This document shows, one piece after another, positions 8,281 through 17,289 of a DNA stretch of 64,000 bases (its first letter is position 1; each line of letters opens with the position of its first letter). Below the pieces are notes generated by a model. It saw nothing but the letters and a program-made list of their open reading frames with translations. It was not told the DNA's origin and did no database searches. Position numbers and translations under genes: made by a program. This stretch comes from Vagococcus allomyrinae (GTDB taxonomy: Bacteria; Bacillota; Bacilli; Lactobacillales; Vagococcaceae): NCBI RefSeq assembly GCF_017829975.1, contig NZ_JAEEGA010000002.1, forward strand, positions 269,937 through 333,936, in the 5' to 3' direction.

Positions 8281-9288
8281 TTAATTTTTGATAATCACGA
8301 TATATAACACGCCTGTCCCAACAATCAATAGACCGACAATAACCACAATGATTAACCAACTACTATTTTGTTTTGTCGCATCTTGACTAGTTTCTACTGC
8401 TGGTTTGTCAGTTTTCTCTGCTTCAATTGTAAAATCTTCCACCCACTGCCAACTTTCATCTCCTACCTTAACCGTGGTTTTAGTTTGATATTCACCACTG
8501 TCCAACTCAACATCTAACGGAATACTCATCACAGAATTAGGGGCCATCTTAACTTTTTCCAATCGCTGTTCTCCGAGAACCTTCTCTGAGTCTTTCGGCG
8601 TGACTAATGTTTCAACGGTCATCTCTTTAATGATCCGTGGCGCTTGGTTACTGAAATTCAAACTCACGATAGGCTTACTTTTGGCCTCTACTGTTGTATC
8701 CATCGATTCAAATGCAAAGGCGGGAAGCTCTTCAGTTTCCCTTATCGAAACTGAATAAACATAAGCATATTGATTATTGATGGAAACCGACTCGTTTAAC
8801 GTCTTCGTTTCATCAACTTCTTGTTCTAACTGTACCCCACCTAAAATCACCCCTTGAATTGAGTCAGTTGGCATTTTAAGAGACATCTTTAAGGTTGTTT
8901 TGCCATTTTTAGGTAACTTAACACTAGCGGGTGCCTTGAGAATATCTGTCAATCCGTATGTCAAATTTTCTGTATTGGGATGCTCGCTCGGTCCATAATC
9001 AATCACTCCTGCTCCTGTTGTGGTAGCATTGTTGATGCTAACATTAATGATTAAGTCTTGATCTGTCAAATTAGTCAGTTCGGTTTCTAATACTTGCTCC
9101 TGACCTTTCTCCATCTTTAAATCAAAGAAATCCCCTTCTTTGAGTTGGTTTTCTGGTACTTTGTTCGCATAGGTAAAACTCATGCCCGTTTCTTCATTTT
9201 TTTCAGCAGCGTCTGCTCCCGTCGCTAAACAAAATCCTAAACCAGCAATGGTTAAAGCGCCTAAAATACTCCTTTTTATCACTCTCAT
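8281..9288 (-). CDS. WxL-interacting protein (DUF916 + DUF3324)
   Basis: A 335-residue surface protein: signal peptide (MRVIKRSILGALTIAGLGFCLATGADA), DUF916 domain (about 30-165, with FFDLKMEKGQEQVLETELTN), DUF3324 domain (about 170-290) and a C-terminal membrane helix (about 305-328, WLIIVVIVGLLIVGTGVLY). Such proteins bridge peptidoglycan and WxL proteins. It is the last gene of the minus-strand WxL operon, 15 bases after the signal peptidase gene. An upstream in-frame GTG overlaps the AAGGAG site, so the ATG at 9288, 8 bases beyond it, is the likely start. Confidence 0.87.
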   Translation of the reverse strand: MRVIKRSILGALTIAGLGFCLATGADAAEKNEETGMSFTYANKVPENQLKEGDFFDLKMEKGQEQVLETELTNLTDQDLIINVSINNATTTGAGVIDYGPSEHPNTENLTYGLTDILKAPASVKLPKNGKTTLKMSLKMPTDSIQGVILGGVQLEQEVDETKTLNESVSINNQYAYVYSVSIRETEELPAFAFESMDTTVEAKSKPIVSLNFSNQAPRIIKEMTVETLVTPKDSEKVLGEQRLEKVKMAPNSVMSIPLDVELDSGEYQTKTTVKVGDESWQWVEDFTIEAEKTDKPAVETSQDATKQNSSWLIIVVIVGLLIVGTGVLYIVIIKN

Positions 9289-9303
9289 AGCCGTCACTCC
9301 TTT

Positions 9304-9909
9304 TTAATAATTTTTGATAGTATCCAGTGGGTATATCCTCGTTGTCACTATACCGATAATTTCTGATTGTTTAACAAACTGGTACTCACGGCTATCTGTG
9401 GCAGCTTGTCGATTATCTCCCAAAACAAAATAATAGCCTGACGGCACTCTGGACTTGCCTGTCAATTCCTCTAAAGTAAAATCCGCTGTCAGATAACCTT
9501 CGACTAATTCGGCTTTACGATTATTTAGATAGCGCTCGCTTTTCCCTTGGCCATTGACAAACAACTGGTCATCCTGATAATAAATCTCATCACCTGGTAC
9601 ACCAATCACCCGTCGAACTGATCGTTCATTTGTCTTATTTGGCGTCTTCAGATAAATCAATTCAAATCGTTTAGGCTGTTGTTTAGCGATTACTAACACA
9701 TCACCATTAGAAACCTCTGGCATCATTGAATAGCCGGTCATCTTGCCAAAAGAAAAAAACAACGAGCCTACACCAACTAGAATGACAACCATCATTAAAA
9801 AAGCTAACCCTAGTGCTTTTAATTTGCGTATTCTATCAGTTGAACGAGACTTTTTCTGATGACGCGACGTCACCGAACTCTTTCGTGTTCTTTTTCTTTT
9901 TTTTGCCAT
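9304..9909 (-). CDS. Type I signal peptidase homologue of the WxL locus, catalytic Lys replaced by Arg
   Basis: A 201-residue protein with a very basic N-terminus (about 30 residues), one membrane helix (about 33-55) and an S26-family fold outside the membrane. The nucleophile box is present (TGYSMMPEVSNGDVLVI), as are IGVPGDE, VPSGYYFVLGDNR and TDSRE. The box that normally reads VKRVIGxPGD reads SVRRVIGVPGD, so the general-base lysine appears to be arginine; the codons (gtt cga cgg gtg) are clear. Arg at this position is not expected to support the Ser/Lys mechanism, so it may be a pseudoenzyme or use another residue. Its position in the WxL operon suggests a dedicated role in secreting or processing those proteins. 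Confidence 0.8.
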   Translation of the reverse strand: MAKKRKRTRKSSVTSRHQKKSRSTDRIRKLKALGLAFLMMVVILVGVGSLFFSFGKMTGYSMMPEVSNGDVLVIAKQQPKRFELIYLKTPNKTNERSVRRVIGVPGDEIYYQDDQLFVNGQGKSERYLNNRKAELVEGYLTADFTLEELTGKSRVPSGYYFVLGDNRQAATDSREYQFVKQSEIIGIVTTRIYPLDTIKNY

Positions 9910-9931
9910 TCACCAACACCTCATATTCAGC

Positions 9932-10597
9932 CTATTGTTTCTGAGCCAAAGATTTTTCATCCACTTGATAAAAAGCTAAGACTTTGTTTTGACTTTCTTC
10001 GACTCGTTCAATGTCTTGTATGTAACTATGCAATAATTCCTGGTCTTCTTTCAGCACCTCGGCTTTTTGCGAGGCCAAGTTAACTCCTAACTGTCCCATA
10101 CGTGCATAATAACGGTTTAACAGTAATTGAGATTCTTTTGTTCCTCGATCACTGCCTTTTTTTGATGAAAAACTAGCCATTCGTACTGCTAATGTATGGA
10201 TATTAGCATTTAGCTTCTCGTCATTCTCACTACTTTCTATGGCATTCAGTTGCTCGGTCATCTGATCAAGTAAGTAATACCCCGTCACAATATTCTCCGT
10301 ATCTGCTGCTGTCATATTCGTCATTTGATAGTACTTCGCATAACCACCGATCCCACTGATCACAAGTGTCATGAGCAACAACCAACTCCCACTTTTAAAT
10401 GCAGATTTTTGCGTTTTCGTGTAACGATTTTTTTGGCGACGCCACTTTTTTTTAGCAGATCTGCCTGTTGGCTTTCCTCCTAGCTTCCTTAGCTGAGAGC
10501 GAGCCCGAAGACTCGCTGCAAATGATAGAATCAGTAGTAACAGGCAGATAATTCCTAAGGATATGGCGCCGATAATGAGCCAATCTAAGTTAATCAT
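9932..10597 (-). CDS. WxL-locus membrane protein of unknown function
   Basis: A 221-residue protein with a first membrane helix at the N-terminus (about 5-30), a short basic cytoplasmic stretch rich in K and R (about 35-65), a second helix (about 70-90) and an extracytoplasmic, probably helical domain rich in Q, E, N and S. I do not recognise the family. It is sandwiched between a DUF916/DUF3324 gene and the signal peptidase gene in the same orientation with gaps under 25 bases, so it belongs to the WxL operon. The ATG at 10597 follows AGGAGG at 7-base spacing; the upstream TTG at 10603 is too close to that site. Confidence 0.7.
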   Translation of the reverse strand: MINLDWLIIGAISLGIICLLLLILSFAASLRARSQLRKLGGKPTGRSAKKKWRRQKNRYTKTQKSAFKSGSWLLLMTLVISGIGGYAKYYQMTNMTAADTENIVTGYYLLDQMTEQLNAIESSENDEKLNANIHTLAVRMASFSSKKGSDRGTKESQLLLNRYYARMGQLGVNLASQKAEVLKEDQELLHSYIQDIERVEESQNKVLAFYQVDEKSLAQKQ

Positions 10598-10608
10598 AAC
10601 CAAACCTC

Positions 10609-11673
10609 CTATTTTTTACGTTTTTTTGAACTCGTCGTACCTTTCTTCTTGCTTACGAGGCGAATAACAAAGATTCCTCCTGCCACAACTGACAAGCCAG
10701 CAACAACAATCAAAGCAATCATCTTCCAATTTAAACCGCGTTCTTGCACAATATTCACATCACCTTGGTTAAACTTATCCGCATCTTCATCGGTAATCTC
10801 AAAATCTTCTACCCATTTCCATTCTTTATCACCATTAGAAGCTGTTACGGTAGCAGTGTATTTCCCAGCGACCATCTCTTCACCAGCTAAGCTGACAGGG
10901 TAAGACATTAACGTATTTGGCGCCATGCTCATATTCGCCTTTTTGCTTTCATACAGAACTTCTTCACTACCTTTTTTTGTTATCATCGCATCTAAAGTTA
11001 AATTTTCAACTTTGACCGCTGTCGTATTGGCCACATCTAAGAAAATAGCATTCTTATAATTAGCTAATTCAGGATAAACTTTTTGAAGTGCCAATTCTGG
11101 GCTGATCTCTTTGTCAGTCATTGACAATGTAACACCGAAAAGATAGGCTACTTTATTAACGATCGTCTGGCCACCTTCACCACTTCCTTCAGCCTCTACT
11201 TGCCCAGCCTTTTGCATTTCAATTCCACCTGTGACAATGCCATCGTAAGCAATTTCTGGCATCTTAATCGCCAAGATCAAATCGGCCTTCCCTTTTGCAG
11301 GGACCTTGATAGAATCAGGGATCGTCACTAAATCTGGTAAGTCATACTCCATAGATGAGTCTTTTTTAAAAGCACTTGGGCCATATTCTAAAATACCATT
11401 GCCGTTGGTACGTGCACCATTTAGCGATAAATCAATGGTTATTTCTTCGTCACTGTAATTTTCGAGTTCAACGGTTACTTCTTGTTCTTGCTTAGGATTC
11501 ATCTTTAATTTCAGTGCCCCACCTGGTGTTAGCTGATTCTCTGGGTAATTAATTTTGTAACTATAACCTGTTGATTCAACTGCATTCTCAACCTCATCGG
11601 CCTGAACCAATGTTGGCAATGCTCCTACTGCTAAAACTGCTAATGTCATCAATATTTGTTTTAATTTAATCAT
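10609..11673 (-). CDS. WxL-interacting protein (DUF916 + DUF3324)
   Basis: A 354-residue surface protein with a cleavable signal peptide (MIKLKQILMTLAVLAVGALPTLVQA), DUF916 (about 35-165, with QEQEVTVELENYSDEEITIDLSL), DUF3324 (about 170-300) and a C-terminal membrane helix (about 318-340) followed by a lysine-rich tail (SKKKGTTSSKKRKK). It is similar in plan to the proteins at 503-1567 and 8281-9288; two such proteins in one WxL locus is common. The ATG at 11673 follows GAAGGAG. It sits directly downstream of three WxL genes, with two strong hairpins in the intervening gap. Confidence 0.88.
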   Translation of the reverse strand: MIKLKQILMTLAVLAVGALPTLVQADEVENAVESTGYSYKINYPENQLTPGGALKLKMNPKQEQEVTVELENYSDEEITIDLSLNGARTNGNGILEYGPSAFKKDSSMEYDLPDLVTIPDSIKVPAKGKADLILAIKMPEIAYDGIVTGGIEMQKAGQVEAEGSGEGGQTIVNKVAYLFGVTLSMTDKEISPELALQKVYPELANYKNAIFLDVANTTAVKVENLTLDAMITKKGSEEVLYESKKANMSMAPNTLMSYPVSLAGEEMVAGKYTATVTASNGDKEWKWVEDFEITDEDADKFNQGDVNIVQERGLNWKMIALIVVAGLSVVAGGIFVIRLVSKKKGTTSSKKRKK

Positions 11674-11729
11674 AAAACTAGCTCCTTCTTTTTACAATTT
11701 TTTTGTTATTTAATTTTGCTTTTTTTTTA

Positions 11730-11827
11730 GGCTCTCAGCAACTTCGACAATCACTTGTATACCGGAGTTGCTCAAAGCCGAACAGCTGATCAATAACTCC
11801 AGTGGACTATGGTCCACTGAGTTATTC
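11730..11827. repeat. Two adjacent hairpins between WxL and DUF916 genes
   Basis: First, an imperfect 17-bp stem (GGCTCTCAGCAACTTCG at 11730-11746 against 11762-11779). Second, a nearly perfect stem with arms 11792-11807 and 11812-11827 (core CAGTGGAC-TATG-GTCCACTG). Neither is followed by a T-run in the direction of transcription. They could act as mRNA stabilisers or processing sites that set the ratio of WxL to downstream products. Confidence 0.55.
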
Positions 11828-11870
11828 TCAACTTAGTTACTACTGGGCTATTGAGCGTTCGATAAATGGC

Positions 11871-12611
11871 TTAGTCTAAGTTTGCGATCGTCCATGTGAT
11901 ATCTGCTGTGTACTCTTCGTCTACTGAAAGTGGTGTCGACGCTGGCACTGTTAAGATAACTGATTTATCCATGTTAGCATCTGTTGAAGTTCCATACTCA
12001 ACGGTATAGGTTCCCCAACCTTTGCCTGCTGCTGCATTGGCAACGGGAGCTGATGTGCCATCAGATTCTAATAAAACTGTCGCATTTGTTTGGATCTCGC
12101 CTTTATCGGCTTGATCAGAATTTAAAAACGGATTTGCAAATGAGATTGTTGCGCCACCAATTTCGTCTTGAGTTGTTTCACTTGTAAATTTCTTCGTCAT
12201 GGCCGCCGATAATTGCCAGCCTTGTTTAGTGGAGCCAGAACGTTTATCTGTCACTTGGACGTAATTACCACGCTCAACTTTCTCACCATCTTTTGTAATG
12301 GTCGTTGCTTGTGCTTCATAAACACCCGCATTGGCTGAAGGAGTTAAGGTTTGTTCGCCAAATTTAAGAACTGAAACAAAATCAACTGACAACGGTCCTT
12401 GTTCTGTTTGGGTCGTGCCTTCACCTGGATCAACTTCTACTTCTTTGCCTGGATCTTCTGGATCTGTTGGACCTGTAATAGATTTGTCTTCTAAGAAGGT
12501 CACCGTTCCTTTACCAGTTAAGTCTTCACTTGCGGCCAAAGCTTGGGGAGCTACCATTCCTAATGCTAATGATCCTAATAATACTGCACCTGCTAATTTT
12601 TGTAATTTCAT
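11871..12611 (-). CDS. WxL domain surface protein, tandem copy 2
   Basis: A 246-residue secreted protein: signal peptide (MKLQKLAGAVLLGSLALGMV-APQALA), a short acidic linker rich in D, P, E and G (TGPTDPEDPGKEVEVDPGEG), then a C-terminal WxL wall-binding domain (about 75-246) with GNYVQVTDKRSG, GWQLSAAMTKKF and the terminal ITWTIANLD. There is no room for another domain, so it is a minimal WxL protein. It differs from the gene at 12672-13415 by only three substitutions (D/E in the linker, E/D, T/S). Start ATG at 12611 has AGGAGG 10 bases upstream. Confidence 0.9.
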   Translation of the reverse strand: MKLQKLAGAVLLGSLALGMVAPQALAASEDLTGKGTVTFLEDKSITGPTDPEDPGKEVEVDPGEGTTQTEQGPLSVDFVSVLKFGEQTLTPSANAGVYEAQATTITKDGEKVERGNYVQVTDKRSGSTKQGWQLSAAMTKKFTSETTQDEIGGATISFANPFLNSDQADKGEIQTNATVLLESDGTSAPVANAAAGKGWGTYTVEYGTSTDANMDKSVILTVPASTPLSVDEEYTADITWTIANLD

Positions 12612-12671
12612 TATAATATTTCCTCCTAGAATTTTTCTGTTTTTTTAGTTTATTAAGTCTTAATTGATGAA

Positions 12672-13415
12672 CTAGTCTAAATTAGCGATCGTCCATGTGA
12701 TATCTGCTGTGTACTCTTCGTCTACTGAAAGTGGTGTCGACGCTGGGACTGTTAAGATAACTGATTTATCCATATTAGCATCTGTTGAAGTTCCATATTC
12801 TACTGTATAGGTTCCCCAACCTTTGCCTGCTGCTGCATTAGCAACGGGGGCTGATGAACCATCAGATTCTAATAAAACTGTCGCATTTGTTTGGATGTCA
12901 CCTTTATCGGCTTGATCAGAATTTAAAAATGGATTTGCAAATGAGATTGTTGCGCCACCAATTTCGTCTTGAGTTGTTTCACTTGTAAATTTCTTTGTCA
13001 TGGCCGCCGATAATTGCCAGCCTTGTTTAGTGGAGCCAGAACGTTTATCTGTCACTTGGACGTAATTACCACGCTCAACTTTCTCACCATCTTTTGTAAT
13101 GGTCGTTGCTTGTGCTTCATAAACACCAGCGTTTGCTGATGGAGTTAAGGTTTGTTCGCCAAATTTAAGAACTGAAACAAAGTCAACTGACAATGGTCCT
13201 TGTTCTGTTTGGGTCGTGCCTTCACCTGGATCAACTTCTACTTCTTTGCCTGGCTCTTCTGGATCTGTTGGACCTGTAATAGATTTGTCTTCTAAGAAGG
13301 TTACCGTTCCCTTACCAGTTAAGTCTTCACTTGCGGCCAAAGCTTGGGGAGCTACCATTCCTAATGCTAATGATCCTAATAATACTGCACCTGCTAATTT
13401 TTGTAATTTCATCAT
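12672..13415 (-). CDS. WxL domain surface protein, tandem copy 1
   Basis: A 247-residue protein almost identical to its downstream neighbour: same signal peptide, acidic linker (TGPTDPEEPGKEV) and WxL domain with GWQLSAAMTKKF and a terminal TWTIANLD. Two start codons are adjacent (ATG at 13415 and 13412); both are within range of AGGAGG, and 13412 corresponds to the start of the other copy. Most likely a small wall-associated structural protein working with the large WxL adhesin and the DUF916 proteins of the operon. What two near-identical copies add beyond dosage is unclear. Confidence 0.9.
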   Translation of the reverse strand: MMKLQKLAGAVLLGSLALGMVAPQALAASEDLTGKGTVTFLEDKSITGPTDPEEPGKEVEVDPGEGTTQTEQGPLSVDFVSVLKFGEQTLTPSANAGVYEAQATTITKDGEKVERGNYVQVTDKRSGSTKQGWQLSAAMTKKFTSETTQDEIGGATISFANPFLNSDQADKGDIQTNATVLLESDGSSAPVANAAAGKGWGTYTVEYGTSTDANMDKSVILTVPASTPLSVDEEYTADITWTIANLD

Positions 13416-13462
13416 ACTATTTCCTCCTAGAATTTTTCTGTTTTTTGTACTGCTTTATCATG

Positions 13463-14254
13463 CTATGACAACTCGGCTATTGTCCAAGTTAACACCGTTG
13501 TGTATTTGACCGGATCTTTTATTGTTTTTCCCGGCACGAACAATGAGATTGCTTCATTTTTAAACGTTGGTTTATTGGTTAACGGGTCAGTTAGGGCTGA
13601 ACCATCTGCATTTAGACGTGGTTTTAGCGTGCTTTCACTGCCCTCTGTTTCACCTGATGAACCAAATTGAATGGCCCATGTACCATTGCCTTTGCCCCGT
13701 TCAGCAGTTGCGATGGGATAAGAGGCGCCGATTTGATTAATTTCAATGGCATCCTTCATAATCGTCGGTTGAAGCTGCTGACCCATAGTGGAATTCGCCC
13801 ATTGTTTGTCTAGGGACAGAACGGCTCCTTTTAATTCTTTGTTTTTAGTTGTACTGTTTGAAAATTGTGTTTCTTGCTTGACGGTTAACTCCCAACCTGC
13901 CACTGTGCCACGGTTATCTGTGACTTGAACATAATTGGCTCGGGCCGGCGTCTCATCCTTAAATAACTGAGCGTCAGCAAAATAAGTCTGATCGTCTTTT
14001 GAAATAGCTTGAGCGCCAAAATTAAATTTTGGGACTAAATCCAAGCGTAGCGGCCCCTCTGTCTTAATAATCGGTTCAGCAGGCTCCACCACTTCACCTG
14101 GTTTTTCAGGATCAATCGGTGGTGTTTCACTATCACTTGAATGAAATGTGACTGTCCCTTTGCTAGTTGTTCCTTGAGCTTCAGCAGTCGTCGTTATTAG
14201 ACCACTTAAGGCCAGAAGTGTGACTAATGCGAAAGTAGTACATTTAATCTTCAC
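13463..14254 (-). CDS. WxL domain surface protein
   Basis: A 263-residue secreted protein with a signal peptide (MKIKCTTFALVTLLALSGLI-TTTAEA), a short proline/acid-rich linker (SDSETPPIDPEKPGEVVEP) and a WxL domain (about 65-263) showing NYVQVTDNRG, GWELTVKQETQF and the terminal LTWTIAELS. It starts at a GTG (14254) with AAGGAGG upstream, and that start overlaps the end of the LPXTG gene by 11 bases, so the two are translationally linked. It is clearly divergent from the near-identical pair downstream. Confidence 0.88.
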   Translation of the reverse strand: MKIKCTTFALVTLLALSGLITTTAEAQGTTSKGTVTFHSSDSETPPIDPEKPGEVVEPAEPIIKTEGPLRLDLVPKFNFGAQAISKDDQTYFADAQLFKDETPARANYVQVTDNRGTVAGWELTVKQETQFSNSTTKNKELKGAVLSLDKQWANSTMGQQLQPTIMKDAIEINQIGASYPIATAERGKGNGTWAIQFGSSGETEGSESTLKPRLNADGSALTDPLTNKPTFKNEAISLFVPGKTIKDPVKYTTVLTWTIAELS

Positions 14255-14564
14255 TTGACCCCTCCTTACTTCGTCGTTGTTTCCAAAACCATATCCCGAC
14301 TAGCAAGATGATACCTGCTCCCACTAAGTAAGAAGATGTCTTTTTTTCGCCAGTTTGAGGTAAGCTCAAGTGTTTTGTAGGGATCTTGCCAGACTGTGTC
14401 ACTGATTCCTCAGACTCTGGCTTCTGAGAAGGACCGCTGTCTTCATAATAGAAGGCTACTTCGCCTCGATTACCAGCACTACCAGCAAACGTATTTAATG
14501 GAAATGCCATGAATACAGCAAGGGCAACGCTTATTAATACTATCGTAACTTTGTTTCTGCTCAA
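14244..14564 (-). CDS. Small LPXTG-anchored WxL-locus protein
   Basis: A roughly 106-residue protein with a signal peptide, a short linker rich in S, E, P and Q, a sortase motif LPQTG, a membrane helix (YLVGAGIILLVGIWFW) and a positively charged tail. Sortase A would attach it covalently to peptidoglycan. WxL clusters typically hold one such small LPXTG protein (CscD-like). Start choice: TTG at 14564 lies about 9 bases from AAAGAAAGG; the longer frame from a TTG at 14588 overlaps the upstream gene and has no site. The start is therefore uncertain. Confidence 0.8.
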   Translation of the reverse strand: MSRNKVTIVLISVALAVFMAFPLNTFAGSAGNRGEVAFYYEDSGPSQKPESEESVTQSGKIPTKHLSLPQTGEKKTSSYLVGAGIILLVGIWFWKQRRSKEGSSED

Positions 14565-14580
14565 TGATTTCACCCTTTCT

Positions 14581-17289
14581 TTATTCAATCGTATCGCGTA
14601 GACTCCATTTCACCGTGCCAGTGTAACTGCCATTAGTTTTAGGAACGACATCTTCTTTGGCTTGGATTTTTAAGCCGTTTTGATCACTCCCTTTGCCCCA
14701 AGCGTTCGTAATATTGTAAGTTGAGGCTAAATCGTTGGGACCGTTGCTATAGATGGTTTGAGGACTGGCTGTTAAGGTTAGCAATTGATTGTTGTAATGA
14801 TATTTCATCGCCCCTACTAGCACATCGCCATCATTGGTCATTTCTTCTACAACCTGAACTGTTACTTCCCATTTATCTCGAGCACCACGGGTATCTTCGA
14901 TGATTAAAGCATCATCAATACTGCTTTTATCGGCACCAATTAACTGAGTGTAATCACGTATGTTCAGAGAACCAAACGCAACATTAGCTGGTGCTGAGAT
15001 CATCGTGAGGGTCCCATTAACTGAAATGATTGTCCCTGCCTTAAATGTCGCATCGCTATAGTTGAGATCGGTGACAGGATTACTATTTCCAATTTCATTG
15101 TTAGTGATAGGAGGTGTCTCTAGATCCGCAGCCCCAGATTTATCTTGCAAAATAATCTGAATCTTATCGTCTTGAGTGAGAGTCCCCTCAGGTATCGTGA
15201 TCAACCATCTTCCCTCATTATTAACGGTGGTATTCCAAGCTGGTTGGGCTACGCCATTTAAGGTAAAGCTAACGTTAGCATTGACTTCACCTGTGCCCGT
15301 CAATTCTTTAGTGGACGGGCTAACTCGTTCTGCCTTATCTACTTTGGCTGGTTCTGGTGGTGTCACATCGATGACCGTTGTTTTCACCGCTTCTTCACTT
15401 TCCCACGGGCCTCGAACTGCTGTTGCAAACATCTCTTTAGTCGCTTCATTAAACCGAGTATCAGTAAACGTCGCATACCCATCATCAGCAGTCGATGCTT
15501 CATGTGTCTCACCAAACGTGTCTGTATAAGTTACTTTTGCCTGATTTGCCGATGCAAAAACTTCTTCTAGCACGACATTCCCAAACTCATCAAAGGTATT
15601 TCCTGGGGTGTAGCCAATTAATACTTTTGCCTGATACGATTTATCAGCATCAGTGACAGGTGACCATTGGACTTCCGGTTTAGTGTTCATCCCGGCAATC
15701 CGGCGGTAGTTATTCACTGTGAAATTACTCAAACTTGGTTCAGACGTGGTCACATTAGCTGTGCCACCGCCATTCTTCACGCTAAAATTATCAACTAACG
15801 CGTAGGTTTCTTGAGACGGACCGCCAACCAGCTTCCCAACATTCCACAAGTCTATGTCTGATTCTTTAATCGAAAAGACATTCGTCGCATTGTTCATGGC
15901 AAGTGCTCGGCCACGGTCATTGTTATTCCGAATATCAAAACCGGCTGGGTTATCAAGGGTTAAGGTGTGACCACCTGCCCCTTGCAGATTTACAACGCCA
16001 CCTGTTGTATTGCCTACAATATACAGGCTACCTCCTGGTTCCACTGTTAAATTCGAATTGTTGGCACTGTATTGAAGTACTTCACCATTTCCACGGCTCA
16101 GTAAGTTAACAACTGCCCCATCTTTAATGGTCATTTGAGAATTTGGCTGATCAAAACGCACCGCGTTCCCATTCATATTCGCATTGTAGATAGAATTTTC
16201 ACCAACCGTTAAGCTAGCGTAATGATGAAAAACCGCTGGATAAGTAGTGCCGTTTGAGGAATTTTTTAGGACCACTCGGCTATTGTCTCCAATAGTAAAT
16301 TCTTGACTCTTACTTGTGGACGCCGCATTGGTGGAATTTTCCACAAACCAGACAGCAGAATAATTGGCATAAGTCACTTCACCGTACCAGTCTGTCTTGT
16401 CATCAATAACCACGCTTCCTGCATAATAATTTTCCTCTGTTGTATGCAGGCTCATCTTACCGTATACTTGCACTTCCGATTGATAGGCTCTGATAAAACG
16501 CCCCACTCGATTTCCGTTAACTGGTACCGTTGTGATGTTCCCTGTCCGAAATGTCCATCCCGCAACATTTGCAGTAAAGTTAGTCCCATTGACAAAGGCA
16601 TAGTAGCCTGCCGCGGTTAACCCATTGTCAAGTCGTTGTTGAGCGACCATATCATGGATATGGAAAAAGCCAATTCCATCTGTTGGACTATTTATCTCCA
16701 AGCTTCGTCGATTTAGATGTAAGGTATGACCCCTCCCATCGATTTCAATTGATGTTCGTCGCAGGTTAAGTGCCTGATTACTACTGTTACTAATGTCGGT
16801 AGTTAAAATAATCTTTGTCACCGTTCCATCATTATAAGCCGTTCTAAATTCAGACCAGTCGGCTACTTCTACTACTTTCTCTTCTGGATTAAAGCCGATT
16901 TCCATATTGGCTGCCTCATTAGCTGCTGCTATTTCTTCTGGTGTCGCAGAGACAAAACCACTCTCAGAGGCAGTTGCCATCTTTAGTTGTGAGTGAGTAT
17001 TTTGCCATCCTGTGTCAACTGCTTGAATCACATCTTCAGCTGCTGACATTTCAGGAACTACTGCCTCATTGCGTTCTGAAGAATCAATGGTTTCTTCTGT
17101 GCTAGTATCTTCTAGACTTTCGATACTTTTTTGATTGTCACTACGTTCAGTGTCTTCAGTACTTTCTGTTGACTCTTCATCTTCAATAACTGCCGCCTTA
17201 ACTTCAGTCATACTAGGTACAGCTATACTCGTCATCAGGCTACCTAAAACCAACGTGGTCATCAGTACACGTAAGTAATGATTTTTCAT
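14581..17289 (-). CDS. Large WxL adhesin with beta-helix and Ig-like domains
   Basis: A 902-residue secreted protein and first gene of the minus-strand WxL operon. Order of parts: signal peptide (1-33); low-complexity S/E/T/D region (about 34-80); a repetitive region (about 140-500) with many N, G and short beta-strand repeats, typical of right-handed beta-helix (pectate-lyase-like) adhesive domains; further beta-rich modules (about 540-650); an Ig-like module (about 650-745, KVDKAERVSPSTKELTGTGE); and a C-terminal WxL domain ending VKWSLRDTIE. No catalytic residues are evident, so an adhesin or matrix protein is more likely than an enzyme. ATG at 17289 has AAAGGAGG upstream. Confidence 0.85.
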   Translation of the reverse strand: MKNHYLRVLMTTLVLGSLMTSIAVPSMTEVKAAVIEDEESTESTEDTERSDNQKSIESLEDTSTEETIDSSERNEAVVPEMSAAEDVIQAVDTGWQNTHSQLKMATASESGFVSATPEEIAAANEAANMEIGFNPEEKVVEVADWSEFRTAYNDGTVTKIILTTDISNSSNQALNLRRTSIEIDGRGHTLHLNRRSLEINSPTDGIGFFHIHDMVAQQRLDNGLTAAGYYAFVNGTNFTANVAGWTFRTGNITTVPVNGNRVGRFIRAYQSEVQVYGKMSLHTTEENYYAGSVVIDDKTDWYGEVTYANYSAVWFVENSTNAASTSKSQEFTIGDNSRVVLKNSSNGTTYPAVFHHYASLTVGENSIYNANMNGNAVRFDQPNSQMTIKDGAVVNLLSRGNGEVLQYSANNSNLTVEPGGSLYIVGNTTGGVVNLQGAGGHTLTLDNPAGFDIRNNNDRGRALAMNNATNVFSIKESDIDLWNVGKLVGGPSQETYALVDNFSVKNGGGTANVTTSEPSLSNFTVNNYRRIAGMNTKPEVQWSPVTDADKSYQAKVLIGYTPGNTFDEFGNVVLEEVFASANQAKVTYTDTFGETHEASTADDGYATFTDTRFNEATKEMFATAVRGPWESEEAVKTTVIDVTPPEPAKVDKAERVSPSTKELTGTGEVNANVSFTLNGVAQPAWNTTVNNEGRWLITIPEGTLTQDDKIQIILQDKSGAADLETPPITNNEIGNSNPVTDLNYSDATFKAGTIISVNGTLTMISAPANVAFGSLNIRDYTQLIGADKSSIDDALIIEDTRGARDKWEVTVQVVEEMTNDGDVLVGAMKYHYNNQLLTLTASPQTIYSNGPNDLASTYNITNAWGKGSDQNGLKIQAKEDVVPKTNGSYTGTVKWSLRDTIE

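Larger units (their letters stand above)
11871..13450. repeat. Tandem gene duplication, 801-bp period
   Basis: The two WxL genes and their upstream ribosome-binding regions repeat with an 801-base offset between start codons (12611 and 13412). Nearly all differences are silent. The near identity indicates a recent duplication or ongoing gene conversion. Confidence 0.85.
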
